NCBI RefSeq assembly: GCF_000172075.1
Contig: NZ_ABIC01000016.1
Coordinates: 19,356-83,355, forward strand
From: Shewanella benthica KT99
Lineage (GTDB): Bacteria; Pseudomonadota; Gammaproteobacteria; Enterobacterales; Shewanellaceae
Reading direction: 5' to 3'
DNA: 64,000 nucleotides
Both the position numbers and the translations under genes were made by a program. A model generated the notes under the pieces. The model saw nothing but the letters and a program-made list of their open reading frames with translations. It searched no databases and was not told where the DNA came from. This document shows, in pieces, positions 9,496 through 18,777 of this stretch (position 1 is the stretch's first letter; each line of letters begins with the position of its first letter).

Positions 9496-9771
9496 TTACT
9501 GATTAACGCTATCTTTCAGTGTTTTGCCTGCTTTAAACTTAGGTACGGTTGCAGCTGGAATCTGGATCTCTTTACCCGTCTGTGGGTTACGACCAATACG
9601 TGCCGCTCGATTTGTAGTTTCAAAAGAACCAAAGCCAATAATAGAGATTTTATCACCGCTCTTCAGTGCTGCTGTGATTGTCTCTTCAAAAGATTTTAGT
9701 GCGCGTGCAGCTTCTGTTTTAGTCAGGTCCGCATTTTCAGCCATTTTTGCAACAAGTTCAGTCTTATTCAT
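9496..9771 (-). CDS. hupB: DNA-binding protein HU, beta subunit type
   Basis: 91 residues beginning MNKTELVAKMAENADLTKTEA. It has the HU signature GFGSFETTNRAARIGRNPQTG (here FGSFETTNRAARIGRNPQTG) and the proline-tipped DNA-embracing arm ending IPAATVPKFKAGKTLKD. HU bends and compacts DNA as a dimer and aids replication, recombination and transcription. Length and residues are normal. A purine-rich AGAAGAGAC precedes the ATG. It could equally be a HupA paralogue; the N-terminus favours the beta type slightly. It is a monocistronic unit with its own terminator. Confidence 0.9.
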   Translation of the reverse strand: MNKTELVAKMAENADLTKTEAARALKSFEETITAALKSGDKISIIGFGSFETTNRAARIGRNPQTGKEIQIPAATVPKFKAGKTLKDSVNQ

Positions 9772-9986
9772 TTGAATCGTCTCTTCTTTCTGTAGATTTA
9801 ATTAAGCTAACCACATTAGGTACTTAGTAATTACGCTAGGTAACATGCCATAAGCTTAGCCATTTTTAAAGGGTTTTAGCGTCCTAAAATGGCGTTTCAG
9901 GTCAACTTTTGAATAAATAATCATCAAAATGTGCTTGTTTGACGAATCATCGAGCATTTACTCTCGTGGTGGACCCGTTATCTGGT

Positions 9987-10388
9987 TCATTCCTGTTTGA
10001 TTGATGCTTCCGCTTGCAAGTAGTCCTTAGTGGATTTGGCCAGAGCAAGATAGATTTGGAATGATAAGAGTAGCATGGCGACTATTGCGATGAGAGGCAC
10101 GGGAATATCATGTCCATCAAGGATGACTTTGACATCTTGCGGCGAGATTTGATAGGCGATAATGGCTGTGCCACCCAGTGCCGATAATCCCAATGTTTGT
10201 ATGCCTAAGTAAACTTTAAAAATAATGCTGGCCCAGTTAGTCCTTAGTATCAGACCTATGAGAACGGGGATAACCCCTAGAGAAAATAGACCCACGGCTT
10301 GAGTGTTGACAGCCCGGGATAGGGCGAGCAGGGCCAAGGCGAAATATAGCAACATGAGTATAGATAAGCCTAAGGGTGGTTTTTTCAT
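9987..10388 (-). CDS. Four-helix membrane protein of unknown function
   Basis: The ORF has ATGs at 10400 and 10388. The second (MKKPPLGLSILML) has a GAGAC element in front and looks the better start, giving 133 residues. Four hydrophobic segments are visible, at about residues 6-26, 30-48, 60-80 and 98-118, with short polar loops and a charged C-terminus ending SIKQE. No family was recognised. It is divergent from the DUF4240 gene, with a perfect 18-bp inverted repeat between them. Confidence 0.7.
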   Translation of the reverse strand: MKKPPLGLSILMLLYFALALLALSRAVNTQAVGLFSLGVIPVLIGLILRTNWASIIFKVYLGIQTLGLSALGGTAIIAYQISPQDVKVILDGHDIPVPLIAIVAMLLLSFQIYLALAKSTKDYLQAEASIKQE

Positions 10389-10473
10389 TGAATGTCTCAT
10401 AGAACCTAAGTGATAGTTTATCTTGCGGTTAGGAATCGCTGGCGAGTGTAGAAAAGTTCATCAGTGCTGTCAA

Positions 10474-10519
10474 AGGCATTAATCTTATTTCCCCCCGTAA
10501 AGAAATAAGATTAATGCCT
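10474..10519. repeat. Perfect 18-bp inverted repeat between divergent genes
   Basis: AGGCATTAATCTTATTTC (10474-10491) and its exact complement GAAATAAGATTAATGCCT (10502-10519) flank a ten-base loop that starts CCCCC. No T-run follows on either strand, so a simple terminator is unlikely. It sits between divergently transcribed genes and could be an operator, an RNA hairpin in the 5' leader of one of them, or a replication-slippage product. Confidence 0.85.
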
Positions 10520-10630
10520 CTGTTGATACTTTTACCGACTCTCTCTTTCCTATCAGAGAGTTTGTACTGTCTCGAGTCGGCATATTGGTTAGAATGGTCA
10601 AAAGCAGTAGATGAGAGAGAAGAGAAGCCA

Positions 10631-11140
10631 ATGACTGAAATAGAATTCTGGCAACTGGTAACGAGAGAGACACCCGCGCAAGACCAGATAAGCCTTGCCG
10701 ATAACCTTAAGAGTAAATTAGAGCGATTATCTGACCAGGAATTGCTCGAATTTGATAAAATATTCGGTCAGCAGATGCGCAGATCCTATTTTTGGTCTAT
10801 TTGGGGAGCGGCTTATATTATCACTGGTTGTGATTCAGAATATGCTTTTGCCGAGTACCGATGTTTTCTTATCTCATTGGGTCAAGACTGGTATGAAAAA
10901 GTGATCGCCAATCCCGATGAGATTGCCCGGTTAACTCAGTGGCCGGAGAAAGATGGTTATCCTTACCCGTTTTTGGATGAATATGATTTGATAGCCGGTC
11001 AGATCTTCGAAGATAGAACTGGCGAGGAACTTCCTTTTATCCCTTCCGGAAAAGCGACACCACAAGGTAAAAAATTCACCACTAAGAAAAAGCAGTTAAC
11101 ACTTATTTATCCACAATTGAGTCAAAGGTTTCCATTCTAA
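10631..11140 (+). CDS. DUF4240 domain protein
   Basis: 169 residues from the ATG at 10631, chosen because AGAGAAGAGAAG lies just upstream and because the DUF4240 core starts with MTEIEFWQLV. Family features are the 'FW.L' start, 'LSDQELLEFDKIF', the WGAAYII.GG/CDS segment and 'F..FR..LI..G..WYE'. DUF4240 proteins are small, cytoplasmic and of unknown function, often near toxin-immunity or WGR-type genes in other bacteria. No such partner is visible here. A perfect terminator palindrome follows at 11183. Confidence 0.85.
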   Translation: MTEIEFWQLVTRETPAQDQISLADNLKSKLERLSDQELLEFDKIFGQQMRRSYFWSIWGAAYIITGCDSEYAFAEYRCFLISLGQDWYEKVIANPDEIARLTQWPEKDGYPYPFLDEYDLIAGQIFEDRTGEELPFIPSGKATPQGKKFTTKKKQLTLIYPQLSQRFPF

Positions 11141-11182
11141 ACTGGCTTTGTTTGGCTGATGTTTTAGAGAAGGGAAGCTAAT

Positions 11183-11207
11183 AAAGCGAGGTTAACCTCG
11201 CTTTTTT
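11183..11207 (+). terminator. Rho-independent terminator of the DUF4240 gene
   Basis: AAAGCGAGGTT directly abuts AACCTCGCTTTTTT, a perfect ~10-bp stem ending in six T residues. Confidence 0.9.
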
Positions 11208-11220
11208 ATTGAGCATCTAA

Positions 11221-11346
11221 TTAGGCAATAATCACTTCGACCTCGGTGGCATTATCATATTCACGTCCATGTTCGTTACAGATATTACTGATAAACTTGT
11301 TTTCAGCCTTTTCCAGGCCAGCGTCGAAATCTTGTTGCTGGTTAAC
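11221..11346 (-). pseudogene. Possible remnant of a short conserved ORF
   Basis: The reverse strand reads VNQQQDFDAGLEKAENKF, then ISNICNEHGREYDNATEV, ending EVIIA and TAA. It is gene-like in composition (charged, few rare codons) but has no start codon. It is preceded by two in-frame stops. It may be the 3' end of a small gene whose start has been lost. No family was recognised. Confidence 0.35.
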
Positions 11347-11575
11347 TTATTCAGTATGTTAAACGGTAAACCATGAACCTAATCTGAATGAAAAGTGAGC
11401 GGTTTGATTTAGAGCGAGATGCCCGATTAAGAGTCGGTAATGGCTATTTTGAGGAAGTTGGCTTGGGAGCTGTAAGGAAGGCGAGGCATAGATTGTCTCG
11501 CTCCCGTTTTCTATACTTATCTCGATAGCATTGGCAAGTGTCATTCCACTTGCCAATGTGGATTCGTTATATGAA

Positions 11576-11869
11576 TTATAGTGAAGTACAGATCTCTTCA
11601 CCGGTATCTAGGTCGATAGAGTATTCGGTACAGATTGGCTGTAACATCTCGAGGTTTTCTTGCTCGAGTTGCTGATCGTTTTCCTCTAATTGCTCATCTG
11701 CACTCATGTCATCGGTGAGGGCCTGATACTGGCTAAGCACATCGTCGGCAGTAGCCTTAGTCTCATCTATCTTTAAGTTAGTTAGGTCGGTGGCACTCAC
11801 TAAAGAAGATGCAGCGAGAAGAGAGAGCATTAATATATTTTTTAGTGAAGAAGTCATAGTTATACTCAT
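11576..11869 (-). CDS. Small acidic secreted protein
   Basis: About 97 residues, starting at one of three nearby ATGs; 11869 or 11857 places a normal signal peptide first (SLKNILMLSLLAASSLVSA, cleaved after the final A). The mature part is highly acidic and Glu/Gln-rich (EQLEENDQQLEQENLEML). It ends with two cysteines around DLDTGEE that could form a disulfide. It is probably periplasmic or surface exposed. No family was recognised, and no strong Shine-Dalgarno decides the start. Confidence 0.65.
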   Translation of the reverse strand: MSITMTSSLKNILMLSLLAASSLVSATDLTNLKIDETKATADDVLSQYQALTDDMSADEQLEENDQQLEQENLEMLQPICTEYSIDLDTGEEICTSL

Positions 11870-11969
11870 AGTGCTTGGATAGATATTGTGTTGCATATTA
11901 TCATCACCAACTTGAATATCTGCTGAACTGTTAGCGATTTCAGCCAGGTTTATAGATAAAAAGGAGTGC

Positions 11970-12275
11970 TTATTCTCTTGTCATTGTTTCACATTGAAAC
12001 CCCTGTCGGCTGGAATCGAAGCGGCACCTTAGCCCGCATTCCCAGGGGGCGTGATCAAACTTGACCGACGTCTCTAATGCGTGTTCACGGCAGGCCTCAT
12101 AGTTGATGAAGCCATCTTGCTTCTTATATCGACCCGAATCATAGCCATTGGTATACACGAAAGAGGACCAAGTTTCAGGTATATGGCTCTTTTCTGAGCG
12201 ATTGATAAGATAGAGGCTAGTACCGAGAGCGATAAAAATCAGAGTAACAAGAATAAGCGCGGGAGAATTTTTCAT
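11970..12275 (-). CDS. Single-pass membrane-anchored small protein
   Basis: 101 residues with an N-terminal hydrophobic anchor (about 8-24) and a periplasmic domain of ~75 residues. That domain has four cysteines arranged as C..H (EACREH), WECGLRC and FQCE, which would suit two disulfides. No family was recognised. It lies between the acidic secreted protein and the divergent DUF3016 gene. The start at 12275 is the only ATG giving an intact anchor. Confidence 0.65.
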   Translation of the reverse strand: MKNSPALILVTLIFIALGTSLYLINRSEKSHIPETWSSFVYTNGYDSGRYKKQDGFINYEACREHALETSVKFDHAPWECGLRCRFDSSRQGFQCETMTRE

Positions 12276-12501
12276 TTTATGTCAGGATTTTTAGCATTGA
12301 GTGACGCTATTCTATTTATCAATGATAACTTTTGATACAGTTATATCTCATTATTATGTAATTAAATCTAGCGTGTTACGGTCTAGTATAAATGGGACTC
12401 TATACAAATGAATTGTCACTAATTGTTTTGCATTAAGCTCATATTCAGGTTAGATTTTGTACGCTAAATGCCATAGGAAAAACTTAGCCTAGGAGGCTGA
12501 T

Positions 12502-13038
12502 ATGAAGTTAATCCATCTATTACTAGCAGGAACTATGGTTTCTGGCGTGATGCTTTCTGGTTGCGCAGTTGCCGATGATGTAGCTGGAAATCCAGTGACA
12601 GAGCACGGTGTGGTTAAGATAACTTGGCAAGACCCTAAGAATTTTCGTGATGTCAAAGCGGTGAGCGATATTCAGTCGCGTTATGAGGCTCGTACGTTTG
12701 CAACATTAACCAAGGGCCTAGATAAAGAGGCTCGAAAAATTCTCAAACCTGAACAAAAACTTGAGTTAATCGTAACAGACTTAGATCTTGCTGGCGATGT
12801 CAGACCGACATTCGGTGCGACCATGAATGATATTCGCTTGGTCAAAGATATCTATCCGCCTCGCATTACCTTTAGCTATTCGGTACTCGAGGGCGATAAG
12901 GTGGTCATGGTAGGTAACGAGAAGCTGACCGATATGAGCTTCATGCATAACATAGGTCGTATGAGTGATAAGCCATTAAGATATGAGAACAAGCTACTTG
13001 CCGATTGGATGAAGAAGAAGGTTGAGCCTAAAATTTAA
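12502..13038 (+). CDS. DUF3016 lipoprotein
   Basis: 178 residues with an N-terminal signal and a lipobox LSGCA (lipidated Cys about residue 21). The body matches DUF3016: VKITWQDPKNFRDVKA, then 'LKPEQKLELIVTDLDLAGDV' and 'DIYPPRITFSYSVL', ending PLRYENKLLADWMKKK. The family is found in the gammaproteobacterial periplasm and its function is unknown. A very good Shine-Dalgarno (AGGAGG) precedes the ATG. A strong terminator follows. Confidence 0.88.
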   Translation: MKLIHLLLAGTMVSGVMLSGCAVADDVAGNPVTEHGVVKITWQDPKNFRDVKAVSDIQSRYEARTFATLTKGLDKEARKILKPEQKLELIVTDLDLAGDVRPTFGATMNDIRLVKDIYPPRITFSYSVLEGDKVVMVGNEKLTDMSFMHNIGRMSDKPLRYENKLLADWMKKKVEPKI

Positions 13039-13048
13039 GTTTTAAATG

Positions 13049-13088
13049 AAAAAGGCTAAATGAGCGAATCGCTTATTTAGCCTTTTTT
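13049..13088. terminator. Bidirectional terminator between convergent genes
   Basis: AAAAAGGCTAAATGAGCG pairs with CGCTTATTTAGCCTTTTTT (one G-U). A runs precede and T runs follow, so it can terminate the DUF3016 gene on plus and the 13120 gene on minus. Confidence 0.9.
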
Positions 13089-13119
13089 GTTGCGTTATTC
13101 AGAGCTCACAAAGTACAGA

Positions 13120-13431
13120 TTATTTTGATTGCTCTTTAAATGCCTGTAATGTCTGAATCAATACACCTAACTTGCGTACAAACTTCTCTAATGCAGCAGG
13201 CATATTTTCGCTATCAGTCGGTAGCGCTTCGAGTTCATCTGCAAGCTCCTGGACATAGGGCTTAAAGCGATTGCTGTTGGTGGTGAAGCCTTCAGTCTGA
13301 GTGAATATCCTATTGAACTTAGCATGACCCGCATTTTTTAACTCATCGAGCTTGCCATCTGCATCGATGGATTTACGATAGGCTGATTGTAAGTTTTGTT
13401 TCAATTGTTCAATAACACGTGTATGTGGCAC
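13120..13431 (-). CDS. Helical cytoplasmic protein of unknown function
   Basis: 103 residues starting at a GTG at 13431 preceded by GAGAGGC. The sequence is almost entirely helical and charged: an N-terminal RVIEQLKQNLQSAYRKS, a middle 'KFNRIF..EGF' with an aromatic patch, and the C-terminal 'AALEKFVRKLGVLIQTLQAF'. Heptad-like spacing of leucines suggests a helical bundle or coiled coil. A distant resemblance to primosomal protein PriC came to mind but is not strong enough to name it. It is divergent from the TraB/GumN gene. Confidence 0.7.
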   Translation of the reverse strand: MPHTRVIEQLKQNLQSAYRKSIDADGKLDELKNAGHAKFNRIFTQTEGFTTNSNRFKPYVQELADELEALPTDSENMPAALEKFVRKLGVLIQTLQAFKEQSK

Positions 13432-13487
13432 AAAAGCCTCTCATTGCATAAACTTTTAAATTATCGAGATTATAAGGGGCTAATCGG

Positions 13488-14369
13488 ATGGCAACAAGTC
13501 GGCATAGGCTATTAGTCGGTGTTGTATGGCTCGTTTTCTCGGGTTTTATCGCATCGACCCAGGCTGCAGTAGAAGATAGGCCTCCCTTTTTTAAGATCGA
13601 TTATCAAGGTCAGACAGCCTATCTACTCGGTTCCATTCATGTAGGCCAGGCTGATTTTTATCCTATGGCACCGCTGATCGAAGCTAAATTTGAGTCGGCA
13701 GGATCTTTAGTTGTCGAGGCCGATGCGGGCAGTGCCGACATCATGGCTTTGATCAAAAAGTATGGCTTGAACAAGCTTGCCATAGACGTTGAAACTAAGA
13801 CTGTACTCGATGCGTATTGTAAGCCAAGAGGCAGTGTGTGTGCTGCACTGAGTGGATTTGCGCCTTGGCTGCAGTCGATGCAACTGGGAATGAATCGATT
13901 CGAAGAGCTAGGTTACAGTGCAGGTTATGGTGTAGATCAGCGGTTTATTGCTAACAATCAAGGTCGGCCCTTGTTAGAGCTAGAAAGTACCGAGTTCCAG
14001 TTTCAGTTACTCTCCTCCTTCGATGAGGAGTCTCAGTGGGCCATGGTGAGAGATGCCATAGAATCACCGGACGAAGATATGCATGGCCTGGTTATGGCAT
14101 GGAGAACGGGAGATGCGGCACATATCGCCGAGCTTATGCAGGGCCAGATGTCAGATGAGCGGGATATCTTTATGTTGGACAAATTGCTCTGGCAACGAAA
14201 CATAGATATGGCAGCGAGAATTCGTGAGCTAATGCAAGAGTCTGGCACTCAGCAACCGCTATTTATCATTATCGGTGCCGGCCACCTGGTTGGCGATAGA
14301 AGTATTCCCATGGAGATGACTCAGCACGGTGCTAAGGTGAAAAGCTGTTGGCAGCAGGCGTGTGATTGA
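13488..14369 (+). CDS. TraB/GumN family protein, exported
   Basis: 293 residues with a signal peptide (hydrophobic about 8-26, ending STQAA). The TraB/GumN domain follows, with the family motifs AYLLGSIHVGQADFYP (GxxH) and the C-terminal FIIIGAGHLVGD (GxxH). These glycine/histidine motifs are thought to form a metal-dependent hydrolase or erythromycin-esterase-like site. The protein is probably periplasmic. The start at 13488 has AAGGGG upstream. Cysteines at DAYCKPRGSVC may form a disulfide. The substrate is unknown. Confidence 0.87.
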   Translation: MATSRHRLLVGVVWLVFSGFIASTQAAVEDRPPFFKIDYQGQTAYLLGSIHVGQADFYPMAPLIEAKFESAGSLVVEADAGSADIMALIKKYGLNKLAIDVETKTVLDAYCKPRGSVCAALSGFAPWLQSMQLGMNRFEELGYSAGYGVDQRFIANNQGRPLLELESTEFQFQLLSSFDEESQWAMVRDAIESPDEDMHGLVMAWRTGDAAHIAELMQGQMSDERDIFMLDKLLWQRNIDMAARIRELMQESGTQQPLFIIIGAGHLVGDRSIPMEMTQHGAKVKSCWQQACD

Positions 14370-14482
14370 TACCAATTAATCCCAGAGTTAATGTTAATCG
14401 CCAGCTCAATAAGGATTAAATAATGATTAAGTATTAAGGCTAGCCTGCATTTGCCTGACTATACTTTGGACTCATATTGGTA
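14370..14482. repeat. Possible small inverted-repeat element
   Basis: The segment begins TACCAATTAATCC and ends ATATTGGTA, giving 7-base terminal inverted repeats (TACCAAT/ATTGGTA). An internal TAATCC...GGATTA pair is also present. It resembles the ends of the larger element at 24056. Evidence is weak because the repeats are short. Confidence 0.3.
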
Positions 14483-14546
14483 CGCAAAACAATACTCGCA
14501 TCCTAGATAGAGTTTGAGTTGGTCAAATTAACAGCAAGGAGGCTGA

Positions 14547-15173
14547 ATGCAAGCTGTCGCAATTCCTCCACCACGAATGGGTTTCGAGAAGATCCCCAGA
14601 AACTGGGATAGGAAGCATAACAAGGTCATAGCCAGAGTCGACCCCGGCGTTTTCTATATATCCTCCCATGACGAATATATCTTCACCCGTTTGGGTTCCT
14701 GCGTTGCCGCCTGTATCTGGGACCCCTTATTGGGGATCGGGGGCTTGAATCACTTCCTCTTGCCCGAGAAGGAACTCCACGAAGACTGGCATCAACTGAC
14801 AAGTTATTCGTGTCGCTATGGAAACTTGGCCATGGAGCAATTGATCAATGGCATCTTGACCTCTGGTGGTCAACGACAAAGATTGAAGGCAAAAGTGTTT
14901 GGTGGGGCGCAGATAACCAAGATGTCAGTGCTCAATGTCGGTCAATCTAACATAGAGTTTGTCAAGGAATACCTGAAACTCGAGGGGATCGCGATAGAGT
15001 CGGAGGACTTGGGCGGTCCCTGGCCGCGTAAGGTGCTGTTTCACCCTAATAGCGGTAAAGTCTTGTTGAAACGTATGTCACCTGCACGCATCGGTCAGAT
15101 GATGACTGAAGAGAAGGTCTATCTTAATAATATCGTCAAAAATAAAGAGGATAACCAGGTAGAGCTGTTTTGA
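14547..15173 (+). CDS. cheD: Chemoreceptor glutamine deamidase CheD
   Basis: 208 residues with the CheD fold. The catalytic Cys is in TRLGSCVAACIWD and the catalytic His in GGLNHFLLPE, followed by 'YGNLAMEQLINGIL' and 'KVFGGAQI'. The thiol-histidine pair deamidates specific glutamines in methyl-accepting chemotaxis proteins and is regulated by CheC-type phosphatases. AAGGAGG sits ideally before the ATG. No other che genes are adjacent, so it is a stand-alone copy. The C-terminal ~40 residues are longer than in Bacillus CheD. Confidence 0.93.
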   Translation: MQAVAIPPPRMGFEKIPRNWDRKHNKVIARVDPGVFYISSHDEYIFTRLGSCVAACIWDPLLGIGGLNHFLLPEKELHEDWHQLTSYSCRYGNLAMEQLINGILTSGGQRQRLKAKVFGGAQITKMSVLNVGQSNIEFVKEYLKLEGIAIESEDLGGPWPRKVLFHPNSGKVLLKRMSPARIGQMMTEEKVYLNNIVKNKEDNQVELF

Positions 15174-15268
15174 AATAGATTAATTCAGTTTGAATTTAGC
15201 GTATTTGGCGTATTTGGCGTACTTTAAGGTATACTCGCCAGCTTGAAAGCTGTTTGGTGAGATAAAAC

Positions 15269-16153
15269 TTGAAAGGTTCGGTTAACGTGGAAAATGATTA
15301 TTCTATTGAATTGAAGGCGATGCCTTCGCTGTTTTCCCTCTATCGTAAGATCTTCTTCGGGCGTAAGCCAGGATGGAATGAGCAGCCTTTGCCACGGATC
15401 TATGTTTCAGTCTCTAATGTCAGCTTATCGCAAGATAAAGTGGCCCAATACTCATCGGTATGTGGCTTCGACTTTGACGGCACGACACTGCCCATGACTT
15501 ACATGTATGTGATGGCATTTCGTCTGCATGCGGCTATCTTTATCCATGATGGCATCACGTTTCCACTGCTAGGCATGATTCATCTTAACAACAGTATTTC
15601 TCAATACAGAATGTTAAATGTCGATGAAAAATTCGATATTGAGTGTACCTTAACGAGTAGCACAGTGACGGATTCAGGCTTAGAATTCGATTTAGTCTCG
15701 AAAGCTTTTGTCGATGGTGAATTGGTTTGGGAATCATCGTCTACTTACCTCTATCGTATCGAGAATGGTAAGCGCCGTATTCGCCCACCTAAGGCTAATG
15801 CCATGGCTTGGGAGTCACCCGAGGCCTGGAGTTTAGACGATGATTTAGGTCGCCGTTATGCGAAAGCTTCGGGAGACTATAATCTTATTCATCTTCACCC
15901 CATACTCTCGAAACGTTTTGGTTTCGACCGTGTGTTAGCCCACGGTATGTGGTCTAAGGCTCGCTGTATCGCCCAGATGATGCCGCAAATTGGCGAGCGT
16001 CCCTGCAAGGTGGATGTTGCATTTAAACTGCCACTGTTAATGCCTGCCGATGTGACCTTCGATTCCGAGGCCGATGAAGATGACTTAGTCTTTGAACTCA
16101 GAGATAAACGGGGTCGTCGCCCACATCTATCGGGAAAAATTAGCTTTCTGTGA
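15269..16153 (+). CDS. MaoC-like hot-dog domain protein
   Basis: Up to 294 residues. The start is either TTG 15269 (GGTGAG seven bases upstream) or GTG 15287. The C-terminal third carries the MaoC/hydratase 2 signature YAKASGDYNLIHLHP, then 'FGFDRVLAHGMWSKARC', with the Asp and His expected for (R)-enoyl-CoA hydration. The N-terminal half (TYMYVMAFRLH, 'PLLGMIHLNN') resembles the non-catalytic hot-dog half of double hot-dog dehydratases. It probably acts on acyl-CoA or acyl-ACP substrates in the cytoplasm. The exact substrate is not clear. It is followed by a decayed insertion sequence. Confidence 0.8.
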   Translation: MKGSVNVENDYSIELKAMPSLFSLYRKIFFGRKPGWNEQPLPRIYVSVSNVSLSQDKVAQYSSVCGFDFDGTTLPMTYMYVMAFRLHAAIFIHDGITFPLLGMIHLNNSISQYRMLNVDEKFDIECTLTSSTVTDSGLEFDLVSKAFVDGELVWESSSTYLYRIENGKRRIRPPKANAMAWESPEAWSLDDDLGRRYAKASGDYNLIHLHPILSKRFGFDRVLAHGMWSKARCIAQMMPQIGERPCKVDVAFKLPLLMPADVTFDSEADEDDLVFELRDKRGRRPHLSGKISFL

Positions 16154-16263
16154 TAGATTATACCGCTTGGTATTAAGCAACGTTGCGGCCTGCAAGATGC
16201 TAAACCATTTCTGCTAGCTTTATTCTACTAGATTACTATTTATTGATTTAGATTCAAAAAAGC

Positions 16264-17097
16264 TTAAATAAGCCTCACTAATCCTACTTTTGCTATTTTT
16301 CTCATCACATTAAAAGCAAGCGGACCTCGGCCTTTACGGATCCGTGATTCATCTTCTCTGAATGTCATATCTAACACCCAATGCATACTTTCTACTTGCC
16401 AGTGATTTCGCACAGAAGATAACGCCTGCTCTGCATTTAAATCTAATGAGCTAATGTACCAACGTGTTTCAGTGGTCTCTTTACCTGTCATTTTTTCATG
16501 TACGTCTGATGTCACTTTGATAATGCTTTTTAAGCCAACCCACTGATATTTATTATTTAACCAACTTTTATTAACCAGCACTTGCTGACAACGTCTTGTT
16601 TCAATTCGCCCTGTAGACCAGAATGATGACCTTTAAGCGCTAGAATATAATCAGCCTTTTGCTTAACGATTAGCTTTGCTATCTCTTTTTGACATCCCAT
16701 AGCATCGAGCGTGATGATGCTGACAACTCCAGGCGCTCACAGTATGAAGTGCAGTTTTGCCGTCAATGGCAATGACATCGCAACCAGTACCTTCTAGGAG
16801 AGAAGAAATCCAAGCTTGAAAAGCTTTCTCTATTTCATCCGCTTTTAATCGGCAGATAACACGGGCAATAGTGTCATGCCGAGGAATACCGGCTTCAAAA
16901 GGACGATACTGACGAAGCCAATCAAGCTTTAGATGTCCAAAGTTTTCAATGTCTTCCCATCCTTCAGAGCCTGACATAACCGCACTTATAGCGAGTAAAA
17001 TAATATCTAATAAGTTATGTTTTTTACAACGCTCAATACGGGGATCCGCAATCGAATCAAAATGTTTTAAAAAAGTAGCAGTCATTAACATCACCAA
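16264..17097 (-). mobile_element. ISAs1-family transposase, decayed by internal deletions
   Basis: The N-terminal ORF (16663-17097) begins with FLKHFDSIADPRIERCKKH and contains IPRHDTIARV and CDVIAIDGKT, typical of ISAs1/H-repeat transposases. The C-terminal ORF (16264-16581) contains TRWYISSL and 'VRNHWQVESMHWVLDMTFRED', with the expected catalytic E region. Between them the intermediate frame still reads [16 protein letters not shown] and LKGHHSGLQ. At least two segments of about 30 codons each are missing, with frame changes at both joins. The original would be ~370 residues. Clear terminal inverted repeats were not found. The remnant is dead. Confidence 0.88.
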
Positions 17098-17160
17098 AAA
17101 AGAGTATTTGGTGATCTGATCGCTACTTGAGCATAAAGTTCAATTTATAATGATCTTACC

Positions 17161-18595
17161 GTGGAGATCTCTCGTCAAGCAAAGCTTAGTCCTATCAAGC
17201 ATATCGCAAATAAGTTAGGCATAGAACCCGGTGAATTATCGCTATTTGGCGATACTAAAGCAAAGATCAATTTATCGATATTAAATCGCCTGCAAGCAAA
17301 TCATGAGGGGAAGTTGGTGATTGTCAGCGCCGTGACTCCGACTCCGTTCGGTGAGGGTAAGACAGTCACCACTATTGGTCTGTTCCAAGGATTAAATGCC
17401 ATAGGTAAGCGTGCTACCGCTTGTATTCGTCAGCCCAGTATGGGGCCTGTATTTGGCATAAAAGGCGGAGCTGCTGGTGGCGGATATGCCCAAGTCGTGC
17501 CGATGGAGGAGCTTAACTTGCACCTCACCGGCGACATTCATGCGGTTAGCAGTGCTCACAACTTAGCGGCAGCGGCTATCGATGCTTGCCTGTTTCATCA
17601 ATCCAGATTATCTCGAGATGAGTATGTTGTACAATCCGGATCTGAGCCTCTCAATATCGATCCTAAGCAGATCCTATGGCGCAGGGTTGTGGATCATAAT
17701 GAACGCAGTCTGAGAAATATCAGCGTGGGGATAGGAGATAATAACGGACCCGTACATGATTCTGGCTTCGATATCACGGCGGCATCCGAGTTGATGGCCA
17801 TACTCGCCTTGAGCCGGGACCTGAAGGATATGCGTGGACGTATCGGTCGCCTGATATTGGCGTTAGATACCCAAGGGGCGCCAATTACGGCAGAAGATGT
17901 GGGCGTTGCTGGTGCTATGACAGTCATCATGAGAGATACCATCGAGCCGACCCTAATGCAGACGCTAACCGGAGATCCGTGCTTCATCCACGCCGGCCCC
18001 TTTGCTAATATTGCACATGGAAATTCATCGATTATCGCCGATAGAATCGCGCTAAAACTGTCGGATTTTGTGGTCGCGGAAGCAGGTTTTGGTTCGGATA
18101 TGGGCTTCGAGAAATTCTGTAATATCAAGGTCAGAGAATCTGGCAGGGCGCCCGATGCGGCCGTTGTCGTGGTGGCGATTAATCATTTCCCAACGGATAT
18201 CGACACAGAAATCCAATGGTTTAAAGGGGCTGTGGCCGAGACATCGGCCTTTGGCTGTGAAGTCAGTGAGGCCTTTAGTGAAGGGGCTAGCGGCGCCGAA
18301 GCTCTGGCAAGAGCCGTGGTGAGTGCCACGGAGCAAACATCTAATTTTAGATTTCTCTATCCCGTTAGATATCAGTATGGAAGCTAAGCTAATGACGATT
18401 GCCGAAGCTGGCTATGGGGCGAAAGGGATCCCAACAGACTTCGAGTTGCCAATAACCCAATTTAAGATCAATGCAGGAGCGGGCTTTATCACCGCCCTGG
18501 TCGGTAAAGTGATGACTATGCCTGGCTTAGGCGTTAAGCCAGGGTACTTGAATATAGATATTAATGAGCAAGATGAGATAGTTGGATTGGCATAA
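17161..18595 (+). pseudogene. fhs: Formate-tetrahydrofolate ligase, broken
   Basis: The frame starts at GTG 17161 ([20 protein letters not shown]). It contains the ATP loop [14 protein letters not shown] and folate-site blocks, so this is Fhs, which makes 10-formyl-THF from formate. It is damaged in three places. Near 18175 '[15 protein letters not shown]' joins two regions normally ~45 codons apart. Near 18361 an extra base converts [13 protein letters not shown] into [11 protein letters not shown] and a stop at 18387. Near 18420 '[14 protein letters not shown]' skips roughly 50 more codons. The C-terminus [20 protein letters not shown] is otherwise normal to 18595. About 475 of the usual ~570 codons remain. 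The decayed IS lies 64 bases upstream and may have removed the true start. Confidence 0.9.
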
Positions 18596-18777
18596 ATAGA
18601 AGAAGGCTGATATGACGGCCTCTGGCATAATCGATGCTGAAGAAGTCAACTGCTGGCAACGTCCAGATTGAGTACATCCTGAGTGATGTAGCCAGATGTA
18701 CTGAACAGGGTCTTTTATAACTCAAATTCTGTTAAACTCGTTCACCGAATTATTGTTAAACGAAAGAGATCTAGCCT

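Noticed and set aside
11359..11601. 80-residue minus-strand ORF
   Set aside because: It overlaps the start of the acidic secreted protein gene, has no ribosome-binding site and no recognisable domain; chance ORF more likely.
13120..13431. PriC-like primosomal protein
   Set aside because: Only general helical similarity and no conserved motif.
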